Assembly: GCA_017506865.1 (NCBI GenBank)
Contig: JAFCMP010000130.1
Location: 62,001-126,000, forward strand
Length of the DNA: 64,000 nt
Source of the DNA: Tribonema minus
Lineage: Eukaryota; Sar; Xanthophyceae; Tribonematales; Tribonemataceae
Reading direction: 5' to 3'
Part shown: positions 12,138-22,051 of the stretch, one piece after another
How positions within the stretch are numbered: position 1 is the stretch's first letter
Layout: each line of letters begins with the position of its first letter
Translations under genes and position numbers: made by a program
Notes under the pieces: model-generated
Told to the model about the DNA's origin: nothing
Database searches by the model: none
Seen by the model: only the letters and a program-made list of their open reading frames with translations

Positions 12138-12492
12138 TGAAACAAAGTTGGGGTTATATTTGTTATGTTAAGCCTGTCTTACTTGTAGATGGGGCAGCGT
12201 TGGCTTGGGCTGATTTAGAAGGGTCCATGATGGTTGATGGTTGTTGGCTTCAGTTGTCTCTATCCTGGAGCCGTGGTATCCTAGCTGACTGACAAGAACC
12301 GAGGCCTTGCAAGCACAACCCTTCATCTGGGGAGACTCAAGGGTCTCACCGGTTAAGGGGTTTTCCTGCAATGTTCCCCTAGTTCGAACCAATTGCCCTG
12401 GGCCCTAATAACGGCCGAATATAATAGAGTTGAAACATCATAAGCCAGAAGGCTACATAAATAGTTTACTTTACATACAGCTGCCCGTGTCA
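12138..12492 (-). repeat. 3' LTR of the retrotransposon
   Basis: 355 bp, TGA...TCA ends on the plus strand, no mismatch seen by eye to 23168-23522. It lies downstream of the Gag-Pol stop on the minus strand. A 74-codon ORF inside it (12168-12392) occurs in both LTRs and has no recognisable domain. Confidence 0.95.
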
Positions 12493-12505
12493 ACTCCCCC
12501 TTCTC
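12493..12505 (-). other. polypurine tract
   Basis: Minus-strand GAGAAGGGGGAGT abuts the 3' LTR, where plus-strand DNA synthesis is primed in LTR elements. Confidence 0.85.
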
Positions 12506-12745
12506 ATGATTTCTCTGTCCCCAGAGAAACGCATAGCACCACAGGGATCAACGTTGCTACAGTTCTACGTTAGCGTATGTGTAATTCAATTTGCTTCACC
12601 TCCACACCCAACCTTTACAGACCCTCGTATAGAGTATCCACATAGGTACTGTGCAGCGCAATATTCGTTTAAGGCGCCGCTGCACAGCTCGAGGATAGCT
12701 TCATGTCACAGCGCCGGCCAGCCACTGAGCACATGCGTGGTGTAG

Positions 12746-15700
12746 CTACCTCACATCACCATCGCTCAAATCCATGTCATCGCCACTGTATGAACCTGAA
12801 CCTCCCTGACCAGACTCCTGGCCCAAGGGGACCTCTTCTGCGACCGTGGTCAGCAGTAGGTTCCAACTGGACATAGGGTCTGCCTCAGCCTGCTCGCTTG
12901 TAACTGCGGTGCTGTAGTAGTCAGGCCTCAGCCGCACGGTGATTAAACGCGTGACTGGGTGCCCGTTGTAATGCACGCGAAATGTGTACTTGCCTGCCCG
13001 GGGCAAGTATTCCTTGAGCACTGCACGGCTCCAACCAGTTGCACTTTTGACTCTCACGGTCTGACCATGGTAAGTCGCACCAAAGTCTGGTGGGATCCCA
13101 GGGCACATTTCCTGCACCACCTTGGGGCTAGAAACCGTGACGCCCAGATCCTTTGCGCGCTGCTGAGTGGCTTCAGCCAACGCAATTGCGCATTGCAACT
13201 GCCGCTTTGTGAAGTCCTCCCAGTCACCATCTTCATAGCGCACGCGCCAGTACGGTGCGAGGTAACCAGTGATGGTTCCCCATAGGTACTTGACTTGTTG
13301 CTTAAGCGCGCCGCGCTCCTCACGCACCACCTTAGTACCTCTCGGGAATAGGGCCAGCGCAGCCTCTTTCGTGGCTACGCGCCGGTCCTCCCGTGGTATC
13401 CTCATGGCGTAGTCAGGCATGTCATTCACATGCTTCAACTCGTAGAGCGCGTGAAAAGTATCGAGCGTCCAAGGCATGGCAACCTCGAGTGCATCGTCCT
13501 CTGTCTTCCATGTGCTCAACGTACCATCTCTGAGCAGCCAACGGTAGTCCCACGAACCATTGGGGTTGTACCGGCGGTCTACCAGCCTCTCTAGCCAGCC
13601 ATCTTTGGGCAGTTGCTTAATGTCTTCCTCATTAAGCACCGCGTAGGGCTTGTCAAGTTCCATGACACTTGGCCTTAAATGAAAAGGCTTCATGTTGGTC
13701 ACATGTGCCCGCGTGCGACGCACCCGGCGCCCCATCATGCGGCATGAAAATGACAGCCCAGATCCGCCAGTTTCCTCTGCTACCACCCATGGTGCAATGA
13801 ATTTAGGGTCCAGCTTCCTGGAGCGTCCCTTAGCAGGCTTCTGCTTGATCATGACCAGGTCCCCAACTTTAACCTTCATTGCGCGCTTGACCGCTTCATT
13901 AGCCTTGTCAACTCTGCGCGCCTTGATGCCATATGCCTCATCAATAACCTTCTGTGCCATTTTGAGGTTGACGCGCTTGCGTTCAATCTCAGAATGTAAG
14001 TCACCACCATGCACTTCATCAGGGAAGGTTTCGAATGGCAGGGACGGCTCGCGGCCATACACACAGTAGAAAGGGCTCAGGCCTGTTTCTTCTCTGGGGG
14101 TGGACCGGAGAGCGAACTGCACAGCCTCAACGCCCTCATGCCAATTCTGTTGGGTCTTGTCAACCCAGGCAGTCAGAATGGCCATGATGCGTTCATTTTG
14201 CCGTTCAGCGACCCCATTTGCCTGTGGGTGGTATGCACTTGTGTCAATTTTCATGATCCTGAAAATTGAGCACAAATCGCGCACCACAATGTTCAGAAAC
14301 TCCTTGCCTTGGTCCGACACCAGCTCCTCTAACATGGATCCCATTTCTAGGATTACCTTGTACAAGAGCCTTGCAACCGTATGCATGTCCTTGTTTTTAA
14401 TTGGCATGAGCCAGCAAAATCCAGAGCGTGCCTCAATTACTGTCAGCAGCCCTATGTGCCCCTCTGAAGACACCACCGAGGTCATGGTGATGTCAGTGTG
14501 CGCTCGCTGAAACATGCGAGTTGGCAGTGTTAACATCATCTTGGCCTTGCCAGTCGTAGCCTTCTTGCGCTGTAGGCAAGACATGCAACTAGTGACATAC
14601 GTGTGTACATCACTGCTGATGCGAGGCCAGTAGAAGCGCTCAAACAGGCGGACATACGTGGCGCTTGCGCCGGCGTGACCGGCCGTGGCGTCGTCATGCC
14701 CCAGCCTCAAAACCAGAGGGCGCAGCGCGGCGGGTACAAACCATTGGCGCAGCACCATCCCGCGTTTGGGGTGGCTGGTGGCCAGATGTACCAGCAGGCC
14801 GTCCTCCTCGTGACAGTACCAGTCACGGTTCACCATTAAGTGTGCAGCCAGCTCACTATCCTGCGGGTATATATTGTCCCTCAGAGTGCGTGACACTGCC
14901 TGACACAAGGGGTCCCGCTGCTGGAGCTCAATAAACGCTTCCCGGCTTAGCATTGCCGGCACAGGCGTGGTCCCGTCGACTGGTTCAGGGACCAGTTCAT
15001 GGCTGGGCCTGCTGAGTGTGCGCTTACGGCGTGGCTCCGACACCCCCTCTGTTCGCTGCGGGGGGATGGCGCCCCCTGGTAGCGGTACAGCGGTGTTGGC
15101 AGCGACCCGGCGGCGCTTGGCAGATATGCTCGCAGTCTTGCTAGATGCCGGGGAGTCCCAGTCAGACTCTGCCGCCTCATCCATGCATGCATTAGCATAC
15201 ATATGCAAAGTAGCTGGACTGAAAGACATCGACGCAGTCTCTCCATCCGTCCACGAAGAGTCTTCCTCGTCCAGCTCACATAGCAAAACATTGACCTGTT
15301 GGACCGTAAGCGTAGCCAGCCTGGCTGCTATGCTTGAGTCCTCACTTGCATTCTTCATGGCTAGCTCATTGAGCGAGAAGGGAGTGCCCCACTCATTGCT
15401 CACCAGTTTACCCCTGAAGTTGGCAATTTTAATTGCCGCTGCAGAAACATGTGACCCATGGTTGGTCGCCTTTGCTTGGTCAGCAAACTCCCCTAAGGGC
15501 GCCGCAAACTCTTCCACAAAATGTGCAAACTTCACCCCTGAAGGTGGTGCTGCAAAGCATGGAATTGAGTCTGACCATTGCTCGTCTGCTTGCTCATACT
15601 CTCTAGGAGCGTCCAACTCTTTTTGCATAGGGAGCCTGGACAGGCCGTCTGCATTTGAGTTCACCAGGCCTGGTCGGTGTTGTACGGTAATGTCGTACTC

Positions 15701-18700
15701 CAGCAACCTCATAGCCCACCGCATAAGCTTGCCATTGTGGTCCTGCAAAGTCAGCAGCCATCGTAGGGCCGCCGCATCTGTAACCACTGTGACTGGGTTG
15801 CCCCACACGTAAGGTCGGTAATGGTTGAGTGACAGCACGACGGCCAGGCACTCTAGCGCGGTAGCGCCAAGTTTGGCGTCTTGTGTGGAATTAATTTTTG
15901 AGAAGTAACCCACTACTACTTCCATTTCCTCCTTCCCATTTACTGTGCGCCTGCGGCCTGCCGCGGGGGCAGCTTCTTTGCCACTAAGTGCCTGCACTGG
16001 TTTAAATTGCGTCAAAATGCCACTAGTGGCAGTTTGAGATGCATCAGTGTACAGCACAAATGGTAGTGAGAAGTCTGGGTGTGACACCAGTTTTGCCTCG
16101 CACATTGCCTTTTTTAATGCCTCAAAGGCATCGCGCCTGCGCCTATCCCATACCATTTCTGCATCACTTTTGGTCAGCTCCACAAGTGGGGCTGCCAATG
16201 TCGCAAAATCTTGAACATACCGCCGGTAATAGTTGAAGCAGCCCAGTACTGTACGTACTAGCCCCTTGTCAGCTCTCCCTTTGGCATTCAATGGCGCGCT
16301 CATGTCAGACATTGCCTGAACCTTTTCTGGGTCTGGACGAATGCCCCCTGATCCCACAATGTGACCAAGGAACTTGATCTCAGTTTGGAACCATTGGCAT
16401 TTGTGCCGCGCCACACTTAGACCAGCGTCTTTGATGCGTGATAGGACGTCACGGATATGCGCAAGGTGCGTTTCCATGGAGTCATCATATATCAAGACGT
16501 CGTCGACGTAAACCATGGCATATGCACCTAGGGCAGCGCCCAAAGTGTTGTGCATCAAGCGTGTGAATTGCGCAGGCAAATTCACAAGCCCAAAAGGTGC
16601 CACTGTGTACTGCCATAGCCCTCCATCAGGTGTGCGGAATGCCGTTTTAGGCTTGTCACTTTCGCGCAATGGTATCTGATGGTAGCCCGCGGCCATGTCG
16701 ACTGAGGACACGTACCGGGCGCCCTTCATTTGATGCACCATATCATCGATGTTGCCTAGACCTCTGCTGTCGCGCTTCGTGACAGCGTTGAGACGGCGGA
16801 AGTCCACGCAAAGTCGTATCTTATCACCTTGCCTTGCTAGTACTGGGTTGCATGCCCATGGACCATTGCTAGGCTCCACTTGCTTGCGCACATGCATGGC
16901 CTTGACATGTTCCATGATGTACTCTGCCTCCTTTTGTGCCCACCTCCTAGCCTTTTCAGCGATGGGCATTGCATCACCAGTGTCAATCTCAAACTCCATG
17001 AGGTTTGTCACTGTCGGATTTTTGGGGTCCTTTGCAAACACGCTCGCGAATTCGTTGAACACATCCATCAGATGCTCAGCATATGGCCTACCATCGGGGG
17101 CTTTCATATCATGAAGGTCACCTTTGGTGGGTAGCATCTCGCGTAGCTCTGCTTCAGTGCAGGGTTCCTGTGTGGTACGAGTGCGTTCTGTGCCTGGTGT
17201 AGCAGCAGACACATTAGCAGCACCATAGGTACCAGCAGCCTTCCCCAATGCAATTGCTCGCAGCGCCGCGGTTGCAGCGTAGCTGAACTCGCTGTTCGGG
17301 TGGTGAGCTGCAGCCACCTGCAAGAGCTGTTGCTCAAGCTTGGTCGCAGATGCGTCCTCCAACTCAATGATATCCTCAGGCGAAGCCGGCCGTGCCTCAC
17401 CAATGAAGGTGTTTCTGGCCATAAGCACCGGCTGGTCTGAGAAGTTTACCATGCGTGCGCGCACAGGGTTGTGCGCGCCAACAATATCCACCGACATGGC
17501 GGCCTTTACGCCCCTTTCTTGCAACTTCAACATCGTCTGAGACATTGCGGGTTGTATTACTGCCGAGTAGGGGCTCAGCCCTTTCACTGGTGGGTGTAAT
17601 GCAACTTCAACGTTCACCTCGGTGTGCGCTGGAATGAGTATGTCATTCACCAGGCACACGGCACGATGCGCAGGGGGGGCTGGTACTTTGGGGCTAATTT
17701 TCACAGCCCCTGCGGTCTTAGCGCCTTGCCACACCGTCCCATGCGCTGCCTCGCTGCCTAGCATCTTCAACTTTGGGCCGTCCGAACCTAACGGCTGGTA
17801 TGTCAAATCCTCATAGTCAAAGAGGGTTTTGTACATGCCAAAGAAGTCGCTGCCTAGAATGGTGGTGATGGCCAAGTCCACAATGTAGAACTTGTGCCGC
17901 ACCAGCTTGTTACCAAACCGTAAGGTGAGGTGCAAAGCGCCTACGATCTTGACCTGTGTGCGACTGTCTGCCAGTTCTATGACTGAATGGTCCCCCTTCT
18001 CAAGAGGGCATGTCGTCCCTGGAGATAGCTCATCCGCCGTTGCTTTTGCCATGATGCCTGCCTCAGCGCCGGGGTCCAGCAATGAGACAAAGTCTCGTTC
18101 TTTGAACCCACGTTGGTGCTGCACGCGTGCCTTCAGCCTGGCAAACCGCTGCTTGCTGGGCTGGCCACTTGGCAACACAACTGTCTCTCCCGGCCTAACC
18201 GAGGCGGGATCCACTTCAGCGGCTTGTGAGCGGCTCGCTTCATCGTGTAGCTTGGCAGCCACAGCGCTCACGCGAGGGTTGCCTAGCCCACGCCTGCGAG
18301 TTGCCTCATGCACCGTGTCGTCAAACTGATGCTCGTCTTCACTGGCGTATGCACCTTGTGAGGAGCCGCTAGGGTGTGACTGCACAAGTTCCTCTTCCTC
18401 AACTTCATCAACATCAGAGTCTGAGTCATTGCACGAGTCATTGAGCGCTGTGCAAGACCAAGGACCTGTGTTCAAACCTTCTGTACATATCATATCAGGG
18501 GTGACTGCATACTGCCAAGCACTGCATCGTGCGGTGATGGCCGCAACCCTAGCCTGCACCTTGCCTTGCTCAGTAGGAGTCTCTGCCACATGCATGTAAT
18601 CTTCAGACCCTGGCAGCATCCATTCAGGGGGGGGTGCACTAGGGTCATGGTCCAGGCGGACACCCCGGGGACAAGGGGCGCCTACTTGAAGATCAAGCAT

Positions 18701-21700
18701 GCCAGATCCCACAAGCCCAACGGCAATGTGAAAAGCCATGCGTGGCATGACTAAGTTTACAAGCCATAACTTCATGTCCTCAATGGTGGCCTTGCATGGC
18801 AAGTCACGTGTGAAGGTGAGCAGGACAGCCATTTCACGCAATGACAGTACTCTTGCATTTTGCACAGGGCCAGCATCATGTTCATCATCAGCCACATAGT
18901 CAGCCAGATCCACTGGTGGTTTTCCAGGGTTCCGCCTGACCGGGCTGGGCATGCAGTCATCGGCATCATACACACTCTTGGTACCCTTCACGCGAGATTT
19001 CCAAAAGAAACAGCGCTCAGGGCAGCGAAGAACACGCCGTACGGACATGGGTAATGATGAACGCTGAATTGCATTAATTAACGCCCCGAACCGTGCCATA
19101 GCGGTCGTGACACCAACCCCTGCCCGCGCAATCACCACATACACCCGCCGCCGGTGGCACGCTATGCTAAAATCCGACCCCTTCAGCTTGCTGACATAGA
19201 GACAGTAGCCGTGGGCCAGCAGCAAAGCCTGCGCGCGCGCCCACGCCTTGGAGCTGAGCATGGATACCACATTCTCGATGACACAGCAGCGCAGCTTCGC
19301 CCTCACAATCAGCCGCGCCGCCATGATCGTCACCTCCGCCGCTGCCCCCTCAACGCCACTCCCGTTTGCATAATCTGTGCACGGGGGGGACATTGTGGTG
19401 AGGTCAGGATCCAGTTCAGCCAGTGCTATGGCTACCGCATCATCGCTCAGGCACGCGTTTAAAACCTTGTGGGTGCCAGGGTGCAGTTCGTGGTACGCCT
19501 CACACACGCGGGGGCACTTGTCAACAGCAAGTTGAGTGTCCACCACAAGGCCTGCCACACTTGCCTGCTTTAAACCCTCGTCCCAGCCACCAATGCCGCA
19601 GCATATGGAGGCGTGTGTCACATGCCGCGCTGCACCCGCCACTGGCATGCCAGCATCAGGGTCCTGTGTCACAGCGGTAGCACAGACAGGCGATTCGCTT
19701 GCATTAGGTATGGTAACCGTATGCGGCGAACCAGTGTTTGATGGGGGAGTATCGTTTGCACTATCACCTTCAAGTTGCATGTTAGCATCAGCCGTAGACT
19801 GCGACACTTCCGCGAGGGAAGGTACGCTGGGTAACGAAGGATGCAACATAGCCAGCAATACGGCGTCATTGTGCCCAGGCGCGCGCTCACGTGGTGAGGT
19901 TGCGATGGACGCGGAGACGCACATATCACGTTGACCAAAAGCATGTTCAAGTTCAACTGCGGCGCGCGCACCGCTGGTGCCACCCCCTGAGAGGGCCGCA
20001 CGCGCGCGCGCGAGCGAAGTAGACTCACCCTGAGCCCTCTGCCAGGCCACAAAGGCCATCATCTTGTGATACTCGTCCGCCTCCGCTGGCGTTGGCGCAG
20101 CGGCAGCAGCCGCCGCTGCCACGACCGGCGCCTGCGGCATAGCAGCCGGGGGCGGAAAAGGGGGGCGGGGACCGTACCGCGTGTACTGATTCGCCTGATG
20201 CGCCGGTGGCGCGCCGCGCGGCTCACCGCGCGGCCCGCCGTACGGTGCGGCGCGGGGGCGGCGGGAAGGATCAAACGCCGGGCAGTTGGGCGTGTTGCGA
20301 TGCATGTCAACGGCGATACCGCGCGGCAGCGTTGTCTGGCAGTCAAAGCATACCCAGTGAGAACGCGGGTTGAACTGCACCATGCCTGAATTGTCATGCT
20401 CAGGCGCGGGGGGCCCACGCCTGGCGGGCGCGGCTGCCGGAGCCGACTTGGCGGCTACAGCAGCAGCTCGCACCTCCAAGGCTTTCTCCTTTTTGGCGAG
20501 GCGCCTCTCCTTGTCCGCCAGCGTTCTCTCCTTGCGCGCAATCTGCGAGGCAGAGGGCGTCTGGCGCGGCGCGTCACTTGCTTGCGACGCGTCGTCGCGC
20601 AAACTCTCAAGGTCAGAACCATCCTGCGACGTGGGTCCGCCCTTGCTCGCGGCATGGGCTTTCCCGTTCCAGGTGCGCTCAATGTGCTCCTGAATGCTCG
20701 CAAGACCAGCGTCCTGCCAGCCCCTCCCCAGTGCAACCCTAGCGGCCGTCCGCTCCTTGGATGAGATGAGGCGTAAGTAGTGAAGCTTTTCAGAAAACTC
20801 ACGAGAACTTTCGCTACCACCTGCCTGTACAACCATGTTCCGCACGCGGAGAGCCAACTCCCCAGGGCTCTCGCTCGGGAGACGCCTGGCTTGAAGTAGA
20901 GAATTGTACACCTTCTCTTGGGCAGCTTCAGAGTTGAAGTGCTCAATTATGGCTGCACAACGTTCTGCGTACGTTAGCTGCTCCCACCCCTTCCGCTTGC
21001 CGCCGACCTCTAGGGACAGTAGGCGCACAGTTGAAAGTAAGGGTTTGTCCTTCGACGCCTTTATGGCCACACTTAGAGCGTGGACCTTGACGTCCTCCGC
21101 CATGGAGCGCAGCGCAGCGGTGAGTGAGTCAAGCCTGGTGACACATACACCTACGCGAGAAGAGAGGTCGGCTACGCCGGCAATCCTACCAGCCTTCGCA
21201 TAGACGTCTCCCTTGCCCCTGTTAGCAGCGTCAGCGCCGTCCGCTCGGGACGGTTCACTGCCATCGTCGCTGGGGGTCGTGGTGACCCCAGTGCTCGACG
21301 GCGCAGTATGAGACATCTGAATCGAGGCCGCCACGCCAACGCGGGGCGGGGCAACCTGGACCAAACGCCCTGCCTGCAAGTGCTGCACCAGCTGCACCTT
21401 CTCGAACGCCTTGAGACGGCGCAGTGTATCTGCATCGCCAAGATCGCGATCCATGATTGCGTCGAGTTCTATGCGAGCAGTCTCCAAAGCGCTGAATCTC
21501 TGTGAGTACGCGCAGCGGTCAACTTCTACCTGCTCCATGCTCGCCTTAAGACGTGGAAGCTGGTACGTGATCGCATAGAGGTCCGTCTTGTACATTGTAC
21601 GTTCAGGGGAACCCTCCTTGCTAGCATCGCGCAGGCCACGCAACACCTTAGCCTGGGCGTCAAGGTCCTGGAAACGTTCTTGCAGCTGTACCTCGTCTGC

Positions 21701-22051
21701 AGACAGTCTCGCCGAGGCAGATGCCCCGGACTTGTGCGAGGCCGCCAACAGCTCGAGCAGCCGGGTATAACGGGCTCTGGATACGGTTAGACCGGCACCA
21801 GTCTCACCCGCATCAGAGCTGGCGTCGTCACCGGCGCCAGCGCATATCTCGTCGTCGAGCTCCGCCTCTCGCTCGCTACCGCCAACGGCCGGCGCAGGAG
21901 GGGTTGCGGGCTCCTTTGACGACTTGGACTTCTTCGCGGGCTTCTCCGGCTTGTCAGCCGGTGCCGCATCAGCCTTGCCCTTACTCCCCTTTCTTTTCGT
22001 GGAGGAGTCCGAGTCTGCACATGGAACAGGATCATGTGTTGAGTCTCTCAA
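12746..22051 (-). CDS. Gag-DNA methyltransferase-Pol polyprotein
   Basis: One 3101-codon ORF without a frameshift. Order by residue: a Lys-rich N-terminus and coiled-coil-like Gag; a capsid-like region (about 344-460); a zinc knuckle C568-X2-C571-X12-H584-X5-C590; a C5-methyltransferase (about 811-1115); an aspartic protease with LLDPGAEAG at D1326 and ILGSDFF downstream; RT with YVDD at 1848-1851; RNase H with YTDAS (D2003). Integrase follows: zinc module H2452, H2459, C2489, C2492, and catalytic D2520, D2580, E2616 with exactly 35 residues between the last two. After the integrase come a chromo-like segment (RRYNPNGSWDYRW, about 2817-2854), a Tudor-like segment (RVRYEDGDWEDF, about 2902-2952) and a third small beta-rich segment. 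Protease DPG instead of DTG or DSG is odd. All other catalytic residues are present. Confidence 0.95.
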   Translation of the reverse strand: MRDSTHDPVPCADSDSSTKRKGSKGKADAAPADKPEKPAKKSKSSKEPATPPAPAVGGSEREAELDDEICAGAGDDASSDAGETGAGLTVSRARYTRLLELLAASHKSGASASARLSADEVQLQERFQDLDAQAKVLRGLRDASKEGSPERTMYKTDLYAITYQLPRLKASMEQVEVDRCAYSQRFSALETARIELDAIMDRDLGDADTLRRLKAFEKVQLVQHLQAGRLVQVAPPRVGVAASIQMSHTAPSSTGVTTTPSDDGSEPSRADGADAANRGKGDVYAKAGRIAGVADLSSRVGVCVTRLDSLTAALRSMAEDVKVHALSVAIKASKDKPLLSTVRLLSLEVGGKRKGWEQLTYAERCAAIIEHFNSEAAQEKVYNSLLQARRLPSESPGELALRVRNMVVQAGGSESSREFSEKLHYLRLISSKERTAARVALGRGWQDAGLASIQEHIERTWNGKAHAASKGGPTSQDGSDLESLRDDASQASDAPRQTPSASQIARKERTLADKERRLAKKEKALEVRAAAVAAKSAPAAAPARRGPPAPEHDNSGMVQFNPRSHWVCFDCQTTLPRGIAVDMHRNTPNCPAFDPSRRPRAAPYGGPRGEPRGAPPAHQANQYTRYGPRPPFPPPAAMPQAPVVAAAAAAAAPTPAEADEYHKMMAFVAWQRAQGESTSLARARAALSGGGTSGARAAVELEHAFGQRDMCVSASIATSPRERAPGHNDAVLLAMLHPSLPSVPSLAEVSQSTADANMQLEGDSANDTPPSNTGSPHTVTIPNASESPVCATAVTQDPDAGMPVAGAARHVTHASICCGIGGWDEGLKQASVAGLVVDTQLAVDKCPRVCEAYHELHPGTHKVLNACLSDDAVAIALAELDPDLTTMSPPCTDYANGSGVEGAAAEVTIMAARLIVRAKLRCCVIENVVSMLSSKAWARAQALLLAHGYCLYVSKLKGSDFSIACHRRRVYVVIARAGVGVTTAMARFGALINAIQRSSLPMSVRRVLRCPERCFFWKSRVKGTKSVYDADDCMPSPVRRNPGKPPVDLADYVADDEHDAGPVQNARVLSLREMAVLLTFTRDLPCKATIEDMKLWLVNLVMPRMAFHIAVGLVGSGMLDLQVGAPCPRGVRLDHDPSAPPPEWMLPGSEDYMHVAETPTEQGKVQARVAAITARCSAWQYAVTPDMICTEGLNTGPWSCTALNDSCNDSDSDVDEVEEEELVQSHPSGSSQGAYASEDEHQFDDTVHEATRRRGLGNPRVSAVAAKLHDEASRSQAAEVDPASVRPGETVVLPSGQPSKQRFARLKARVQHQRGFKERDFVSLLDPGAEAGIMAKATADELSPGTTCPLEKGDHSVIELADSRTQVKIVGALHLTLRFGNKLVRHKFYIVDLAITTILGSDFFGMYKTLFDYEDLTYQPLGSDGPKLKMLGSEAAHGTVWQGAKTAGAVKISPKVPAPPAHRAVCLVNDILIPAHTEVNVEVALHPPVKGLSPYSAVIQPAMSQTMLKLQERGVKAAMSVDIVGAHNPVRARMVNFSDQPVLMARNTFIGEARPASPEDIIELEDASATKLEQQLLQVAAAHHPNSEFSYAATAALRAIALGKAAGTYGAANVSAATPGTERTRTTQEPCTEAELREMLPTKGDLHDMKAPDGRPYAEHLMDVFNEFASVFAKDPKNPTVTNLMEFEIDTGDAMPIAEKARRWAQKEAEYIMEHVKAMHVRKQVEPSNGPWACNPVLARQGDKIRLCVDFRRLNAVTKRDSRGLGNIDDMVHQMKGARYVSSVDMAAGYHQIPLRESDKPKTAFRTPDGGLWQYTVAPFGLVNLPAQFTRLMHNTLGAALGAYAMVYVDDVLIYDDSMETHLAHIRDVLSRIKDAGLSVARHKCQWFQTEIKFLGHIVGSGGIRPDPEKVQAMSDMSAPLNAKGRADKGLVRTVLGCFNYYRRYVQDFATLAAPLVELTKSDAEMVWDRRRRDAFEALKKAMCEAKLVSHPDFSLPFVLYTDASQTATSGILTQFKPVQALSGKEAAPAAGRRRTVNGKEEMEVVVGYFSKINSTQDAKLGATALECLAVVLSLNHYRPYVWGNPVTVVTDAAALRWLLTLQDHNGKLMRWAMRLLEYDITVQHRPGLVNSNADGLSRLPMQKELDAPREYEQADEQWSDSIPCFAAPPSGVKFAHFVEEFAAPLGEFADQAKATNHGSHVSAAAIKIANFRGKLVSNEWGTPFSLNELAMKNASEDSSIAARLATLTVQQVNVLLCELDEEDSSWTDGETASMSFSPATLHMYANACMDEAAESDWDSPASSKTASISAKRRRVAANTAVPLPGGAIPPQRTEGVSEPRRKRTLSRPSHELVPEPVDGTTPVPAMLSREAFIELQQRDPLCQAVSRTLRDNIYPQDSELAAHLMVNRDWYCHEEDGLLVHLATSHPKRGMVLRQWFVPAALRPLVLRLGHDDATAGHAGASATYVRLFERFYWPRISSDVHTYVTSCMSCLQRKKATTGKAKMMLTLPTRMFQRAHTDITMTSVVSSEGHIGLLTVIEARSGFCWLMPIKNKDMHTVARLLYKVILEMGSMLEELVSDQGKEFLNIVVRDLCSIFRIMKIDTSAYHPQANGVAERQNERIMAILTAWVDKTQQNWHEGVEAVQFALRSTPREETGLSPFYCVYGREPSLPFETFPDEVHGGDLHSEIERKRVNLKMAQKVIDEAYGIKARRVDKANEAVKRAMKVKVGDLVMIKQKPAKGRSRKLDPKFIAPWVVAEETGGSGLSFSCRMMGRRVRRTRAHVTNMKPFHLRPSVMELDKPYAVLNEEDIKQLPKDGWLERLVDRRYNPNGSWDYRWLLRDGTLSTWKTEDDALEVAMPWTLDTFHALYELKHVNDMPDYAMRIPREDRRVATKEAALALFPRGTKVVREERGALKQQVKYLWGTITGYLAPYWRVRYEDGDWEDFTKRQLQCAIALAEATQQRAKDLGVTVSSPKVVQEMCPGIPPDFGATYHGQTVRVKSATGWSRAVLKEYLPRAGKYTFRVHYNGHPVTRLITVRLRPDYYSTAVTSEQAEADPMSSWNLLLTTVAEEVPLGQESGQGGSGSYSGDDMDLSDGDVR
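18707..19621 (-). other. C5-cytosine DNA methyltransferase domain inside the retrotransposon
   Basis: Residues about 811-1115 of the polyprotein. Motif I is ICCGIGGWDEGL (816-827; AdoMet binding). Motif IV is SPPCTDY with the nucleophile Cys891. Motif VI is IENV (E926, N927). Motif VIII is the RRRVYVV segment near 963-972. Motif IX is LSLREMAVLLTF (about 1068-1080) and motif X the segment ending MPRMAFHIAVGL. The order and spacing match dcm/DNMT-type enzymes with a short target-recognition region. It lies in the same frame as Gag and protease, so it is a true fusion. Confidence 0.92.

Noticed and set aside
12168-12392. 74-codon ORF within each LTR
   Set aside because: Present only because the LTRs are identical; no domain or start context.
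18707-19621. Methyltransferase as an assembly artefact or separate host gene
   Set aside because: It lies in one uninterrupted frame with Gag and Pol, has no introns unlike host genes here, and is bounded by the element's own domains.
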